54,202 bases of DNA, from positions 1 to 54,202 of the forward strand of contig JACSRN010000075.1 of the NCBI GenBank assembly GCA_014879735.1, written 5' to 3'. This stretch comes from Paracoccaceae bacterium (GTDB lineage: Bacteria; Pseudomonadota; Alphaproteobacteria; Rhodobacterales; Rhodobacteraceae). The notes beneath the pieces are model-generated. The model saw nothing but the letters and a program-made list of their open reading frames with translations. It searched no databases and had not been told where the DNA came from. The translations under genes and the position numbers were made by a program. Shown here piece by piece: positions 1 through 7,941 of this stretch (position 1 is its first letter; each line of letters opens with the position of its first letter).

Positions 1-3
1 AAG

Positions 4-93
<90 letters not shown>

Positions 94-548
94 GCGCTTG
101 GGGTCGTCTTATGTGCTGGGGGATTTAGCGGGGTCGCCGGCAAAGCGCAAGGCACCTTCTGAAGATCTTTTCGCATCATGGACCTGCCAGTATATCCCCG
201 GGGACAGGCCTCCGCGCGCGGCGCGCGCCGGGTGTCGATGGTTTGGCCCCCGGGCGGCGGCCCCCTTGCGATGGCGAGGGGTCGGACTGCCGGGTCCGGC
301 CGGTCCGCGCGGGCCAGCCTGTCCTGGCCAGTGGCAGGTTTTCGGGCGGCAGCGAGCCTGGCCCGATCCCGCCGGTGGAGTGCCGGCCGGTCCGGCAAAG
401 GCGCGGCCCGGTCCGCCCCCTGCCGGTGCCGGACTGCAGGACGAGCGCCGCGCATCGCCCCGACCATGGCGCTGCAACGCGCCCGATCCGGCAGATCCGC
501 GCCCGCCGCCCCCCGCCCGGCGATGGGGCAGGTACCGACCTGCAGCGA
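94..548. other. intergenic stretch, no gene seen
   Basis: About 455 bases of very GC-rich sequence lie between the tRNA and the stop of the PPC-domain gene. Open frames exist on both strands, but their translations are low-complexity Pro/Arg/Ala without recognisable motifs, as expected of GC-rich non-coding DNA. Apart from the candidate tRNA promoter I see nothing supportable here. Confidence 0.5.
122..150 (-). promoter_or_regulatory. possible tRNA-Ser promoter
   Basis: On the minus strand, TTGCGC (150-145) and TAAATC (127-122) are separated by 17 bases and end about 29 bases before the mature tRNA 5' end. Both hexamers match the sigma-70 consensus poorly, so the support is mainly position and spacing. 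Confidence 0.3.
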
Positions 549-1088
549 CTAAGGCGTCGACCGGGACAGATCGAACAGGGCAAGGCCGGTGCTGTCGTCA
601 TAGACTTTTACCAGCGTCGAAGGCTCGACCGTCAGCATCACCTCCAGCGTGGGATGCACCAGAGCATGCAGCAGGTGCCCCCCCATCGCCCGGCCGTCCT
701 CGCCGCCGACGACCAGATGCGAATGGACCACGATCCCGCTGGCGGACCGGGCGATATTGCCGACCAGCGACAGGATTTCGACAGTCCCGTCGATGGCGAT
801 CACCTTGTATTCCTTGCGGTCCAGATCGTACCAGGCAACCTTCACCTCTCTGGCGGCCCCGAGGCCGGTGAAATGTGCCGCCCGGACATCATGCGCCCGC
901 GCAAAGGCCAGAAGCCCGGTCGCAATCTCGTCCCCGATCCGGAACACGATGGCATAGGTCTGCCGGCCGCCGGTCTCCGAGAGCAGCTTCCATGTCGTGC
1001 CCGGGGCCTCGCCATAGGCCTCGACCTCGCCGAGCCGCAAATAATCTCCACTTTTCGCCATCTTCACGGGATTGCCGGTCCTGGTCAT
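549..1088 (-). CDS. PPC/DUF296 domain protein
   Basis: A 179-residue protein whose body matches the PPC (DUF296) fold found in plant AT-hook proteins and in stand-alone bacterial proteins. Visible family features are the beginning FRIGDEIATGL, the strand HFTGLGAAREVKVAWYD, and GIVVHSHLVVGGEDGRAMGGH followed by LEVMLTVEP. The clustered His residues of the GxxHxHxxxG-type segment could bind a metal. Bacterial PPC proteins form trimers, but their biochemical role is poorly known. An open frame extends to 1310, but the residues before the ATG at 1088 are low complexity. That ATG is preceded by AACGAGG on the minus strand, so I start there. It stands alone, divergent from hisD, with no AT-hook. 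Confidence 0.8.
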   Translation of the reverse strand: MTRTGNPVKMAKSGDYLRLGEVEAYGEAPGTTWKLLSETGGRQTYAIVFRIGDEIATGLLAFARAHDVRAAHFTGLGAAREVKVAWYDLDRKEYKVIAIDGTVEILSLVGNIARSASGIVVHSHLVVGGEDGRAMGGHLLHALVHPTLEVMLTVEPSTLVKVYDDSTGLALFDLSRSTP

Positions 1089-1541
1089 CGAAACCTCGTT
1101 CGAAGTCTTGCATGCGGTGGCCGGAGGCCCGGCAGCCCCGGCTTCCGGCATGCAGGGGGGCCTGGCCGCAAATTGAACCGGCCGCCACGACCCCGCTGCG
1201 TCCTGACGCTGGATCATCGGCACAGGCGAGGCAAGCGATTCTTCGGCAAGGCAGATGCGATCCCGGCGGCAGGCCAGGCCGGGCGCCGGATCGGGAGGCG
1301 CGTCTTGCAACCACCGGTGCGCCCGGACGGGGCATCAGCGGCAACCCCGCGTTTCGCGCCGCAGGTTTCGCGCCAGGCGAAGCCGATCCGCGGCCTGCAC
1401 GGCCGGGGCGGTCGAAGGCGGCATGGCGGATCGCGTGCAACCTGCCGCGGCTGCCCGGCGCGGCGTGCTGGACGGCGCGCCGATATTGCCCGGCGGACGG
1501 GGGCGGGCTATGGGGGGGCAACCCCGACGGAAGGCCCCGAC
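1089..1541. other. divergent intergenic region upstream of hisD
   Basis: About 450 bases separate the divergent PPC gene and hisD. Long open frames cross it on both strands, including an in-frame upstream extension of hisD, but their translations are Pro/Arg/Gly-rich and match nothing I recognise. The only signal I can support is a promoter-like pair close to hisD. Confidence 0.5.
1486..1514 (+). promoter_or_regulatory. candidate hisD promoter
   Basis: TTGCCC at 1486-1491 and TATGGG at 1509-1514 are separated by exactly 17 bases and lie about 27 bases upstream of the hisD ATG. Spacing and position fit a sigma-70 promoter with a short leader. The -10 is GC-shifted, as is common in this group. 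Confidence 0.45.
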
Positions 1542-2843
1542 ATGCCACACCACCTCGACAGCCGCAGCCCCGGTTTCGAAGCCGCCTTTGCCAGGCTGCT
1601 GGCCATGAAACGCGAGGATGCGCCCGAGGTCGATGCCGTCGTGGCCGACATCATCGCCGATGTCCGTGCCCGGGGCGATGCCGCGGTGATCGATCTGACC
1701 GCGCGCTTCGACCGGCTGGAGCTGACGCCCGAAACGCTGGCCTTTTCGGCCGAGGAGATCGAGGCGGAATGCGCGAAGGTGCCGCAGGAGGAACGCGAAG
1801 CCCTGGTGCTGGCGGCCGAACGGATCCGCGCCTACCACCTGCGGCAGATGCCGGAAAACGCGCTCTGGACCGACGATACCGGCGCGACACTTGGCTGGCG
1901 CTGGGGTCCGGTCGCGGCGGCGGGCCTCTATGTGCCGGGGGGCATCGCCTCCTATCCCTCGTCGGTGCTGATGAATGCAATTCCCGCACAGGTCGCGGGC
2001 GTGGAGCGGCTGGTCATCGCCTGCCCGACCCCGGGCGGGGTGGTGAACCCGCTGGTGCTGCTGGCGGCGCGGCTTTCCGGGGTCGAGACGGTCTGGCGGA
2101 TCGGCGGCGCACAGGCGATTGCGGCGCTGGCCTGGGGGACCGAGACGATCCGCCCCGTCGACAAGATCACCGGCCCGGGGAATGCCTATGTCGCAGCCGC
2201 CAAGCGCCGGGTCTTTGGCCGGGTCGGCATCGACATGATTGCGGGACCGTCTGAAATCCTTGTCATCGCCGATGATGCGGCCGATCCCGACTGGATCGCC
2301 CTGGACCTGCTGAGCCAGGCCGAGCATGACGCCTCGGCCCAGGCGATCCTGATCACCCCGGACGCAGGCCTTGCCCGCCGGGTGACGGAGGCGGTCGCCG
2401 CACGGCTTGCAACGCTGGAGCGCCGCGCAGTGGCCGGTGCAAGCTGGCGCGATTATGGCGCGGTGATCCTCTGCCGCGATCTTGCGGAGGCGGCGGCGCT
2501 GTCGAACCGGATCGCACCGGAGCATCTGGAACTTTGCGTGGCCGATCCCGAAGCGCTGGCGGCACAATGCAGCCATGCCGGCGCGATCTTTCTCGGCGCC
2601 TGGACCCCCGAGGCGATCGGCGACTACGTCGGCGGACCGAACCATGTGCTGCCGACGGCGCGGTCGGCGCGGTTTTCCTCGGGCCTGTCGGTGATGGATT
2701 TCCTGAAGCGCACCACGCTGGCGAAGATGACACCCGGCGCGCTGCGCGCCATCGGGCCGGCGGCCGAACGACTCGCCATCTCGGAAAGTCTCGAGGCCCA
2801 CGGGCTGAGCGTGCGTGCCCGCCTCGACCGGCTGAACGGATAG
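1542..2843 (+). CDS. hisD: histidinol dehydrogenase
   Basis: A cytoplasmic, zinc-dependent enzyme that oxidises L-histidinol to L-histidine in two NAD-dependent steps, the end of histidine biosynthesis. The 433-residue product has the expected family length. The four zinc ligands are visible as Gln259 and His262 (LLSQAEHD), Asp361 (GDYVGGPNH) and His420 (LEAHGLS). The catalytic pair is Glu327-His328 in NRIAPEHLE. The NAD-site segment GPGNAYV follows RIGGAQAIAALA. The frame is open far upstream, but recognisable HisD sequence begins near the ATG at 1542, downstream of a promoter-like pair. The next frame begins only 7 bases after the stop. The DUF2948 gene that often precedes hisD in relatives is not seen here. 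Confidence 0.96.
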   Translation: MPHHLDSRSPGFEAAFARLLAMKREDAPEVDAVVADIIADVRARGDAAVIDLTARFDRLELTPETLAFSAEEIEAECAKVPQEEREALVLAAERIRAYHLRQMPENALWTDDTGATLGWRWGPVAAAGLYVPGGIASYPSSVLMNAIPAQVAGVERLVIACPTPGGVVNPLVLLAARLSGVETVWRIGGAQAIAALAWGTETIRPVDKITGPGNAYVAAAKRRVFGRVGIDMIAGPSEILVIADDAADPDWIALDLLSQAEHDASAQAILITPDAGLARRVTEAVAARLATLERRAVAGASWRDYGAVILCRDLAEAAALSNRIAPEHLELCVADPEALAAQCSHAGAIFLGAWTPEAIGDYVGGPNHVLPTARSARFSSGLSVMDFLKRTTLAKMTPGALRAIGPAAERLAISESLEAHGLSVRARLDRLNG

Positions 2844-2850
2844 GCCCGCC

Positions 2851-3586
2851 ATGCGCAAGATCATCTAGAGGATTGGAAACCGCGTCTGTCGCGGCCGGGT
2901 CGAGCGGCTGCTGCCCGGCATCATTGCGGAGCTGCGCGCCTATTCCCGCGGGTCAGAGACCACGGGAACCCAGTGGATCACCCTCTGGATGGCAGTCGAT
3001 TCGATCCTGCGGCACCGGCCGGACTGGGTGCTGGAGGCCGGAACCGGATCCTCGACCCTGGTGCTAGCGGCCGCGGTGCAGAAGCTGCGGCGCGAGGTTC
3101 CGGGCTATCAAGGCCGCATCGTCAGCATGGAAAGCATCAAGGAATGGCACGAGATTGCCACCGCGAACCTGCCAGAGCGCTATCGCGATGTGGTTGAGAT
3201 CGTCTTCGGCCCGCGCGAGAAATACGAGATGGCGATGTTCCGCGGCTATGTCCATTCGAACATCCCCGCGCATGACTACGGCTTCGTCCTGCTCGACGGC
3301 CCCAAGTTCTGGGACGAGAACGGTCTGGCCTTCTGCGCCGATGTCTTCCGCGCGATGGATCTGTCGCAGGCGCCGGTGATGCACGGCGTGGCAGACGGGC
3401 GGGCCAGTTCGGTGATGGTGATCCAGATGATCTACGGCACCGCCGCCGCGCGCTACTGGCACGGACTTTACGCCGCGCGCTTTTCGCTGCCGAAGATCGA
3501 CTTCCGCGACGCTTCGCTCAAGACCACGGCGGATTTCCGCTGCTCGCCCCTCGGGCGCCTGCGCTGGGTGAAGTTCCGGGCGCTGA
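2851..3586 (+). pseudogene. SAM-dependent methyltransferase-like gene, disrupted
   Basis: The frame starts with ATG 7 bases after hisD but hits an in-frame TAG at codon 6 (2866-2868). It then encodes about 240 good residues with a class I methyltransferase-like core: VLEAGTGSSTLVLA resembles SAM motif I, IVSMESIKEWHE would place an acidic residue on the ribose, and YGFVLLDGP resembles motif IV. After WVKFRAL the frame does not stop but runs on antisense to the neighbouring gene. A TGA one frame over at 3584-3586 is the likely original end, implying an indel near it. A shorter product from ATG 2989 would keep motif I but has no visible ribosome site. Substrate unknown. Two lesions suggest a pseudogene, though sequencing error cannot be excluded. 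Confidence 0.6.
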
Positions 3587-3660
3587 CCGCCGCGCCCAAC
3601 CGGCCACCGGCCGGCCAGCGGCCAGAAAGCCGCCGGCTTCTGGTCGCCCGTCGTGCGGCC

Positions 3661-4677
3661 TCAGCCCCGGCGGCCGCGGCGCTCGCGCCGGGGGGTATCG
3701 CTGCCCTCGCCCGTCCCGTCGGAGGCCGAGGAGAAGGCGCCCAGGGCGGTGCGGATGTCGTCGGCACTGGGAAGCGGCCCCTTCGGACGGCTTTCCAGCG
3801 CAGCACGCATCGCACGCAGATGTTCCGGCATCGTGCCGCAGCAGCCGCCGATGATCCGCACGCCGGCATCACGCGCCAGCACGGCATAATCGGCCATCAG
3901 ATCCGGCGTGCCGTCATAATGGATATGGCCATCGTGATATTTCGGAATCCCGGCATTGCCCTTGGCGATCAGCGGCCTGGTGGTGCCGGTTGCGGCAAAG
4001 CCCAGGATGGTTCGCATCAGGTCGCTTGCCCCCACGCCGCAATTCGCGCCGAAGGCGATCGGCGGGTTCGGCAGCTTTTCCACCATCTCGGCCATGGCCG
4101 AGGAGGTGACGCCCATCATTGTCCGGCCGGCGGTGTCAAAGCTCATCGTGCCGCACCAGGGCATGCCGGCAAGCGCCGCCGCCTCGGCCGCGGCCCTGTA
4201 TTCCTCGGGCGCGCTGATGGTTTCCATCCAGAGCACATCGGCCCCGCCGTCCTTCAGCCCCTCGGCCTGTTCGTGAAAGATCTCCACGGCCAGCGCATGG
4301 GTCAGGGCGCCCATCGGCTCGAAGATCTCGCCCGTGGGCCCGACCGAGCCGGCGACGATCACCGGATGGTCCGCGGCATCGGCGATCTCGCGCCCAAGTG
4401 CCGCACCCACCCGGTTCAGCTCGGCCACGCGGCCCTGCGCATTATGCAGCTTCAGCCGCGCCGCATTGCCGCCGAAAGTATTGGTCAGGAACAGATCCGA
4501 CCCCGCTTCCACCGCATTGCGATACAGCATGCGAATGTCGTCGGGCCGCTCGACATTCCACAATTCGGGCGGCTCGCCCGCGGAAAGACCCATGTTGAAC
4601 AGGTTGGTCCCGGTGGCCCCGTCGGCCATCAGCCAGTCGCGGGTGGACAGAAGACGGCTCAGCGGATCGGTGGACAT
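3661..4677 (-). CDS. bmt: homocysteine S-methyltransferase (betaine-type)
   Basis: A cytoplasmic zinc enzyme transferring a methyl group to homocysteine to give methionine. The 338-residue protein is a single homocysteine-binding TIM barrel. The N-terminal substrate motif ADGATGTNL is present. Zinc ligands are the Cys in GANCGVGASD and the Cys pair in IIGGCCGTMPEH. FLTNTFGGN is also typical. The length and lack of a cobalamin domain fit the betaine- or S-methylmethionine-dependent type. Related Rhodobacteraceae copies are annotated as betaine-homocysteine methyltransferase, so the donor is inferred. The tail after residue 310 is a basic low-complexity extension. It converges on the damaged methyltransferase-like gene. 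Confidence 0.85.
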   Translation of the reverse strand: MSTDPLSRLLSTRDWLMADGATGTNLFNMGLSAGEPPELWNVERPDDIRMLYRNAVEAGSDLFLTNTFGGNAARLKLHNAQGRVAELNRVGAALGREIADAADHPVIVAGSVGPTGEIFEPMGALTHALAVEIFHEQAEGLKDGGADVLWMETISAPEEYRAAAEAAALAGMPWCGTMSFDTAGRTMMGVTSSAMAEMVEKLPNPPIAFGANCGVGASDLMRTILGFAATGTTRPLIAKGNAGIPKYHDGHIHYDGTPDLMADYAVLARDAGVRIIGGCCGTMPEHLRAMRAALESRPKGPLPSADDIRTALGAFSSASDGTGEGSDTPRRERRGRRG

Positions 4678-4763
4678 CGGCAGACCTTTCGCAACCGGAG
4701 ATCGGATCGCCCTCCTGTGCCACGCGGCCCGGGCCGATGCAATTCCGTTCGGCCCGGCCCAGC

Positions 4764-4796
4764 AAAAGGCCGCATCGCCTAATCCGGCGTGCGGCC
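4764..4796 (-). terminator. intrinsic terminator after the zeta inhibitor gene
   Basis: Read on the minus strand, GGGCCGCACGCC and GGCGATGCGGCC form a GC-rich hairpin with a GGATTA loop, one unpaired A in the second arm, and TTTT straight after. It lies about 25 bases beyond the stop of the zeta subunit gene and ahead of bmt, so the two genes are probably separate units. Confidence 0.7.
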
Positions 4797-4821
4797 CTGC
4801 ATCCGTCGCATCCCGCGCGGA

Positions 4822-5136
4822 TCAGATTTCCTGCATCAGCTGCGCCTTGGCAACCGACAGCAGCTCGACCATCTTCAGCCGCACGGCCGCGGCATCGACC
4901 TTGCCCGCCAGATCGCCCACGATCTTGCGCACCACATCATCGTCGCCCGCCTCCTCGAAATCGGCGGCGACGACGGTCATCGCATAGGCCGTGGCCTCGT
5001 CCGCAGGCTTGCCCATCAGACCCGCGGCCCAAAGCCCCAGAAGCTTGTTCCGCCGCGCCTCGGCCTTGAACTGCATCTCGCTGTCATGGGCGAACTTGGC
5101 CTCGAAGGCATTTTCGCGGTCGTCGAAAGTGGTCAT
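4822..5136 (-). CDS. ATP synthase inhibitor zeta subunit (DUF1476)
   Basis: A 104-residue helical protein that matches the alphaproteobacterial zeta inhibitor of F1FO-ATPase throughout. Key segments are MTTFDDRENAFEAKFAHD at the N-terminus, ARRNKLLGLWAAGLMG in the middle, and the C-terminal DVVRKIVGDLAGK. In Paracoccus denitrificans the N-terminal segment inserts into the F1 catalytic interface and blocks ATP hydrolysis while permitting synthesis, a role comparable to mitochondrial IF1. It acts in the cytoplasm on the membrane-bound synthase. Length is typical. It is divergent from purC and followed by a good terminator, so it is probably expressed alone. Confidence 0.93.
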   Translation of the reverse strand: MTTFDDRENAFEAKFAHDSEMQFKAEARRNKLLGLWAAGLMGKPADEATAYAMTVVAADFEEAGDDDVVRKIVGDLAGKVDAAAVRLKMVELLSVAKAQLMQEI

Positions 5137-5236
5137 GGCACTCTCCGGCTGCTGGAAGGGTTTCCTGTCGTATGCCTTCCTGCGCGCCCGCCCGCAAGAC
5201 GAAAGCGATTTGCACGGTCATCGCAGGGCGGCAGCC

Positions 5237-5265
5237 TTGCGGTGGGTGGAGCCATGGCTTATAGG
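5237..5265 (+). promoter_or_regulatory. candidate purC promoter
   Basis: TTGCGG (5237-5242) and TATAGG (5260-5265) are spaced by 17 bases, placing the start of transcription about 55 bases upstream of the purC ATG. The hexamers match the sigma-70 consensus better than most in this window. I see no convincing purine-type operator palindrome around it. Confidence 0.5.
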
Positions 5266-5327
5266 CCGGGGCACAGGAACGGGGTGGCGCGGCCGCCCCT
5301 TTCGTCATTTGCAAGGTCGAGGCAGGG

Positions 5328-6086
5328 ATGGCAAGGCGCAAGAAGGTTTACGAAGGCAAGGCGAAAATCCTCTTCGAAGGCCCCGAACCCGGCACCCTGA
5401 TCCAGTATTTCAAGGATGACGAGGCGGCGCAGGCGGTGGCGCCGATCTCGACCGCGACCGAGGGCAAGGGCGTGCTGAACAACCGGCTGTCGGAATTCTT
5501 CATGACCGGGCTGAACAACATCGGCGTGCCCACGCATTTCATCCGTCGCATCAACATGCGCGAACAACTCGTGCGCATGGCCGAAATCCTCCCGCTCGAG
5601 GTGGTGGTGCGCAATTTCGCCGCCGGCGGACTGTCGCGCCGCCTCGGCATCCCCGAGGGGACCGCGCTGCCGCGTCCGATCGTGGAATATTACCTGAAGG
5701 ATGAAAACCTCGACACGCCGCTGGTGGCCGAGGAACATATCATCGCCTTCAACTGGGCCAATCAGCAGGACCTCGACGATATCGTGGCGCTCGCCCTCCG
5801 GGTGAACGACTTCCTGTCGGGGGTGATGCTGGGCGTGGGGGTGCGGCTGATGGATTTCCGCATCGAGGCCGGCCGGATCTGGGAGGGCGATTTCATGCGC
5901 CTGATCGTCGCCGACGAGATCAGCCCCGATTCGATGCGGCTGTGGGATCTGCGCCAGCCCGAACGTGCCGACGGCAGCATGGCCGATCCCGCACCGCTGA
6001 CCGATGTCTATACCGAACTCGCCCGTCGGCTGGGCGTCCTTCCCTCCAACGTCACCCATCCGGCGAAACCCTCGGTGATCAACTGA
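5328..6086 (+). CDS. purC: SAICAR synthetase
   Basis: Phosphoribosylaminoimidazole-succinocarboxamide synthase joins aspartate to CAIR with ATP in purine biosynthesis. The 252-residue protein begins MARRKKVYEGKAKILF, the standard N-terminus with the KVYEGKAK nucleotide-binding strand. Further family signatures are EVVVRNFAAGGLSRR, the LVAEEHI segment and DFRIEAGRIWEGDFM near residue 180-190. Length is that of the bacterial single-domain enzyme. The start is well placed behind GCAGGG. purS follows 65 bases downstream on the same strand, as in relatives, so the two are probably one purine unit. Confidence 0.96.
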   Translation: MARRKKVYEGKAKILFEGPEPGTLIQYFKDDEAAQAVAPISTATEGKGVLNNRLSEFFMTGLNNIGVPTHFIRRINMREQLVRMAEILPLEVVVRNFAAGGLSRRLGIPEGTALPRPIVEYYLKDENLDTPLVAEEHIIAFNWANQQDLDDIVALALRVNDFLSGVMLGVGVRLMDFRIEAGRIWEGDFMRLIVADEISPDSMRLWDLRQPERADGSMADPAPLTDVYTELARRLGVLPSNVTHPAKPSVIN

Positions 6087-6151
6087 TCCTTGCCTCGGCC
6101 GCCGCCGGGCGGTAAGGCCATCGCCGTCCCGCCAAGCGCCCGGAGGTCCCG

Positions 6152-6391
6152 ATGAAAGCCCGCGTCACCGTCATGCTGAAGACCGGCGTCCTCGATCCCC
6201 AGGGCGAGGCGATCCGCCGCGCGCTCGATGCACTCGGCTTTCAGGGCGTCAACGGCGTGCGCCAGGGCAAGGTGATCGAACTCGATCTCGCCACCGCCGA
6301 GCCCGGCACGGCCGAGGCCGAGGTCCAGGCGATGTGCGAGAAACTGCTCGCCAACACCGTGATCGAAAGCTACCGGATCGAGATCGGCTGA
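6152..6391 (+). CDS. purS: phosphoribosylformylglycinamidine synthase subunit PurS
   Basis: A 79-residue protein starting MKARVTVMLKTGVLDPQG, the hallmark of PurS. PurS is the small dimer that bridges the glutaminase PurQ and the synthetase PurL in FGAM synthase, passing ammonia between them. The rest, with NGVRQGKVIELDL and the final ANTVIESYRIEIG, fits the family throughout. The ATG sits behind CGGAGGTCCCG, a strong ribosome site. purQ, which usually follows directly in relatives, is absent. Instead come GC palindromes and a gene on the other strand. Confidence 0.95.
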   Translation: MKARVTVMLKTGVLDPQGEAIRRALDALGFQGVNGVRQGKVIELDLATAEPGTAEAEVQAMCEKLLANTVIESYRIEIG

Positions 6392-6451
6392 CCGCCCGGC
6401 CCGCCTGCAGCGCCCGCGCCGGGGAAATCCGCCGCCACCCCTCCTTCTTCT

Positions 6452-6560
6452 CTGCGAAAATATCCCGGGGGTCCGGGGGCTGGCCCCCGGCGCTACCTGG
6501 GTCCGGGGGCTGGCCCCCGGCACTGCCTGGGTCCGGGGCCGGCCCCCGGCCCTACCTCAG
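6452..6560. repeat. tandem 30-bp GC palindrome repeats between convergent genes
   Basis: Three near-identical units occupy 6471-6500, 6501-6530 and 6531-6559, the last slightly shorter and more diverged. Each contains the hairpin CCGGGGG-CTGG-CCCCCGG or a close variant, then CNCTRCCT. A degenerate fourth start follows at 6560. Just upstream is GCGAAAATATCCCGGGGG, a block that recurs in inverse orientation upstream of the amidase gene. The array lies between the ends of purS (+) and the P450 gene (-), so it could stop transcription from both sides. Confidence 0.8.
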
Positions 6561-6567
6561 TCCGGCA

Positions 6568-7941
6568 CTACCTGCGGGTCACGCGCAGGCGGATCCCGTC
6601 CTTCGCCCGCACCGTCAGATGCGCCACCGGCACCGGCTCGGCACCGGGCAGCGGCTCGAAGCGGAAGGCGCGGGCCAGCAGCGCCAGCAGAAGCGGCCCC
6701 TCGACCATGGCGAATCCCGCACCTGTGCAGACGCGGGGACCGGCCGAGAACGGCAGATAGGCTTCGCGCTGCGATTTCCGCCCGGCCTCGGTCTGCCAGC
6801 GGGCGGGGCAGAAGACATCCGGCGCATCCCAGTGCCGTTCGTGGCGGTGCAGGTGCCAGGGCGACAGCACCACCTGCGCGCCGGGCGCGACCGGCCGGTT
6901 GCGAAAGGTCTCGGGGCGCGTCGTCTGGCGCACCATCATCGGCACCGGCGGATAAAGCCGCAACGCCTCGCGAAAGACGTCGCGGGTGTATTTCAGCCGC
7001 GCCGCGGCGCTGAAATCCGGTGTCTCGCCCATGGCCTTGGCCTCGGCCGCAACCTTCTCCTGCACCTCGGGACACAGCGCCAGCAGATATAGCGACCAGG
7101 CCATGGCCGAAGCCGAGGTCTCGTGCCCGGCCAGAAAGAAGATCGCCACCTGGTCGACCATCTCTGCCGGGGTGAAGGTCTCGCCGGTCAGGGGGTCGGC
7201 CGTGGTCATGATCTTCGTCGCCAGGTCGTCGGGCGCGGTTCCCGCGACGATGGCGGCGGCGCGCGCGGTTGTCAGATCGGCGATCAGGCCGCGGATCGTC
7301 CGTGCCGCCCGACGGGCGCTGCCGCGGTGCAGCCGCGGAAACCAGCGCGGCAGGGGCAGGAAGGCCGCGAGGTTCAAAAGTGGCTGCGTGCGCTGGTAGG
7401 CGCGGAATTCGCGGAACACCTGCGCCGCCGTGGCATGTTCGATCGGGATCGAGAACAGGGTGCGGAAGATCACGTCGGCGGCGGCGTGGCTCATCTCCTC
7501 CTCGACCTCGACCTCGCCGCCGGCCACCGCCTGCAGGCGTGCGACTGCGGCCTCGCCGGCCGCCATCATCGCCGGGAAAGTATCCTTCAACCGCCCGCCC
7601 TCGAACGCCGGGTCGATGATGCGTCGCTGGCGCTTCCAGACCTCGCCATTGGTGACGAAGACGGAATTGCCCAGAAGCGGGTCCAGCCCCGCCCGGATCC
7701 GGTTCGATTTCGGGAAATCGTCCGGCCGCTCCTTCAGCACCAGATCGACCAGCGCGGGATCGTTGCACAGATAGCTGCGGAAGAAGGCGGTCCGGAACTC
7801 GGCCATTCGGGCGCGATACAGCCGGGCTGGCTGCGCCGACAGGATATCGTGCCGGAACAGCCGGATATAGGTCAGAAGCGACACGCGCTCAGGTCGGGGC
7901 TGCGGCTTGGGCGGGATCGGGCAGGTGCGAAACTCTTCCAT
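6568..7941 (-). CDS. cytochrome P450
   Basis: A soluble heme monooxygenase of about 457 residues without an N-terminal membrane anchor. The I-helix oxygen-activation motif AGHETSAS is at about 272-279, the ExxR motif is EALR at about 326-329, and the heme loop PFSAGPRVCTG places the cysteine ligand near 406. The N-terminal region (SYLCNDPALVDLVLKERPDDFPKS) resembles bacterial P450s acting on fatty acids or terpenoids; the substrate is unknown. The ATG at 7941 shares its A with the TGA of the upstream hydrolase gene (TGATG), with an in-frame GTG one codon earlier, so the pair is translationally coupled. Electron donors are not adjacent; the [2Fe-2S] ferredoxin at 38.4 kb is one candidate. Confidence 0.93.
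   Translation of the reverse strand: MEEFRTCPIPPKPQPRPERVSLLTYIRLFRHDILSAQPARLYRARMAEFRTAFFRSYLCNDPALVDLVLKERPDDFPKSNRIRAGLDPLLGNSVFVTNGEVWKRQRRIIDPAFEGGRLKDTFPAMMAAGEAAVARLQAVAGGEVEVEEEMSHAAADVIFRTLFSIPIEHATAAQVFREFRAYQRTQPLLNLAAFLPLPRWFPRLHRGSARRAARTIRGLIADLTTARAAAIVAGTAPDDLATKIMTTADPLTGETFTPAEMVDQVAIFFLAGHETSASAMAWSLYLLALCPEVQEKVAAEAKAMGETPDFSAAARLKYTRDVFREALRLYPPVPMMVRQTTRPETFRNRPVAPGAQVVLSPWHLHRHERHWDAPDVFCPARWQTEAGRKSQREAYLPFSAGPRVCTGAGFAMVEGPLLLALLARAFRFEPLPGAEPVPVAHLTVRAKDGIRLRVTRR

Noticed and set aside
243-1541. N-terminal extension of hisD to 866 residues
   Set aside because: Residues before 1542 are low complexity and cross a promoter-like site; the enzyme family length is met from 1542.
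6471-6560. Possible CRISPR array
   Set aside because: Units are contiguous with no spacers, only three copies, and no cas genes are nearby.
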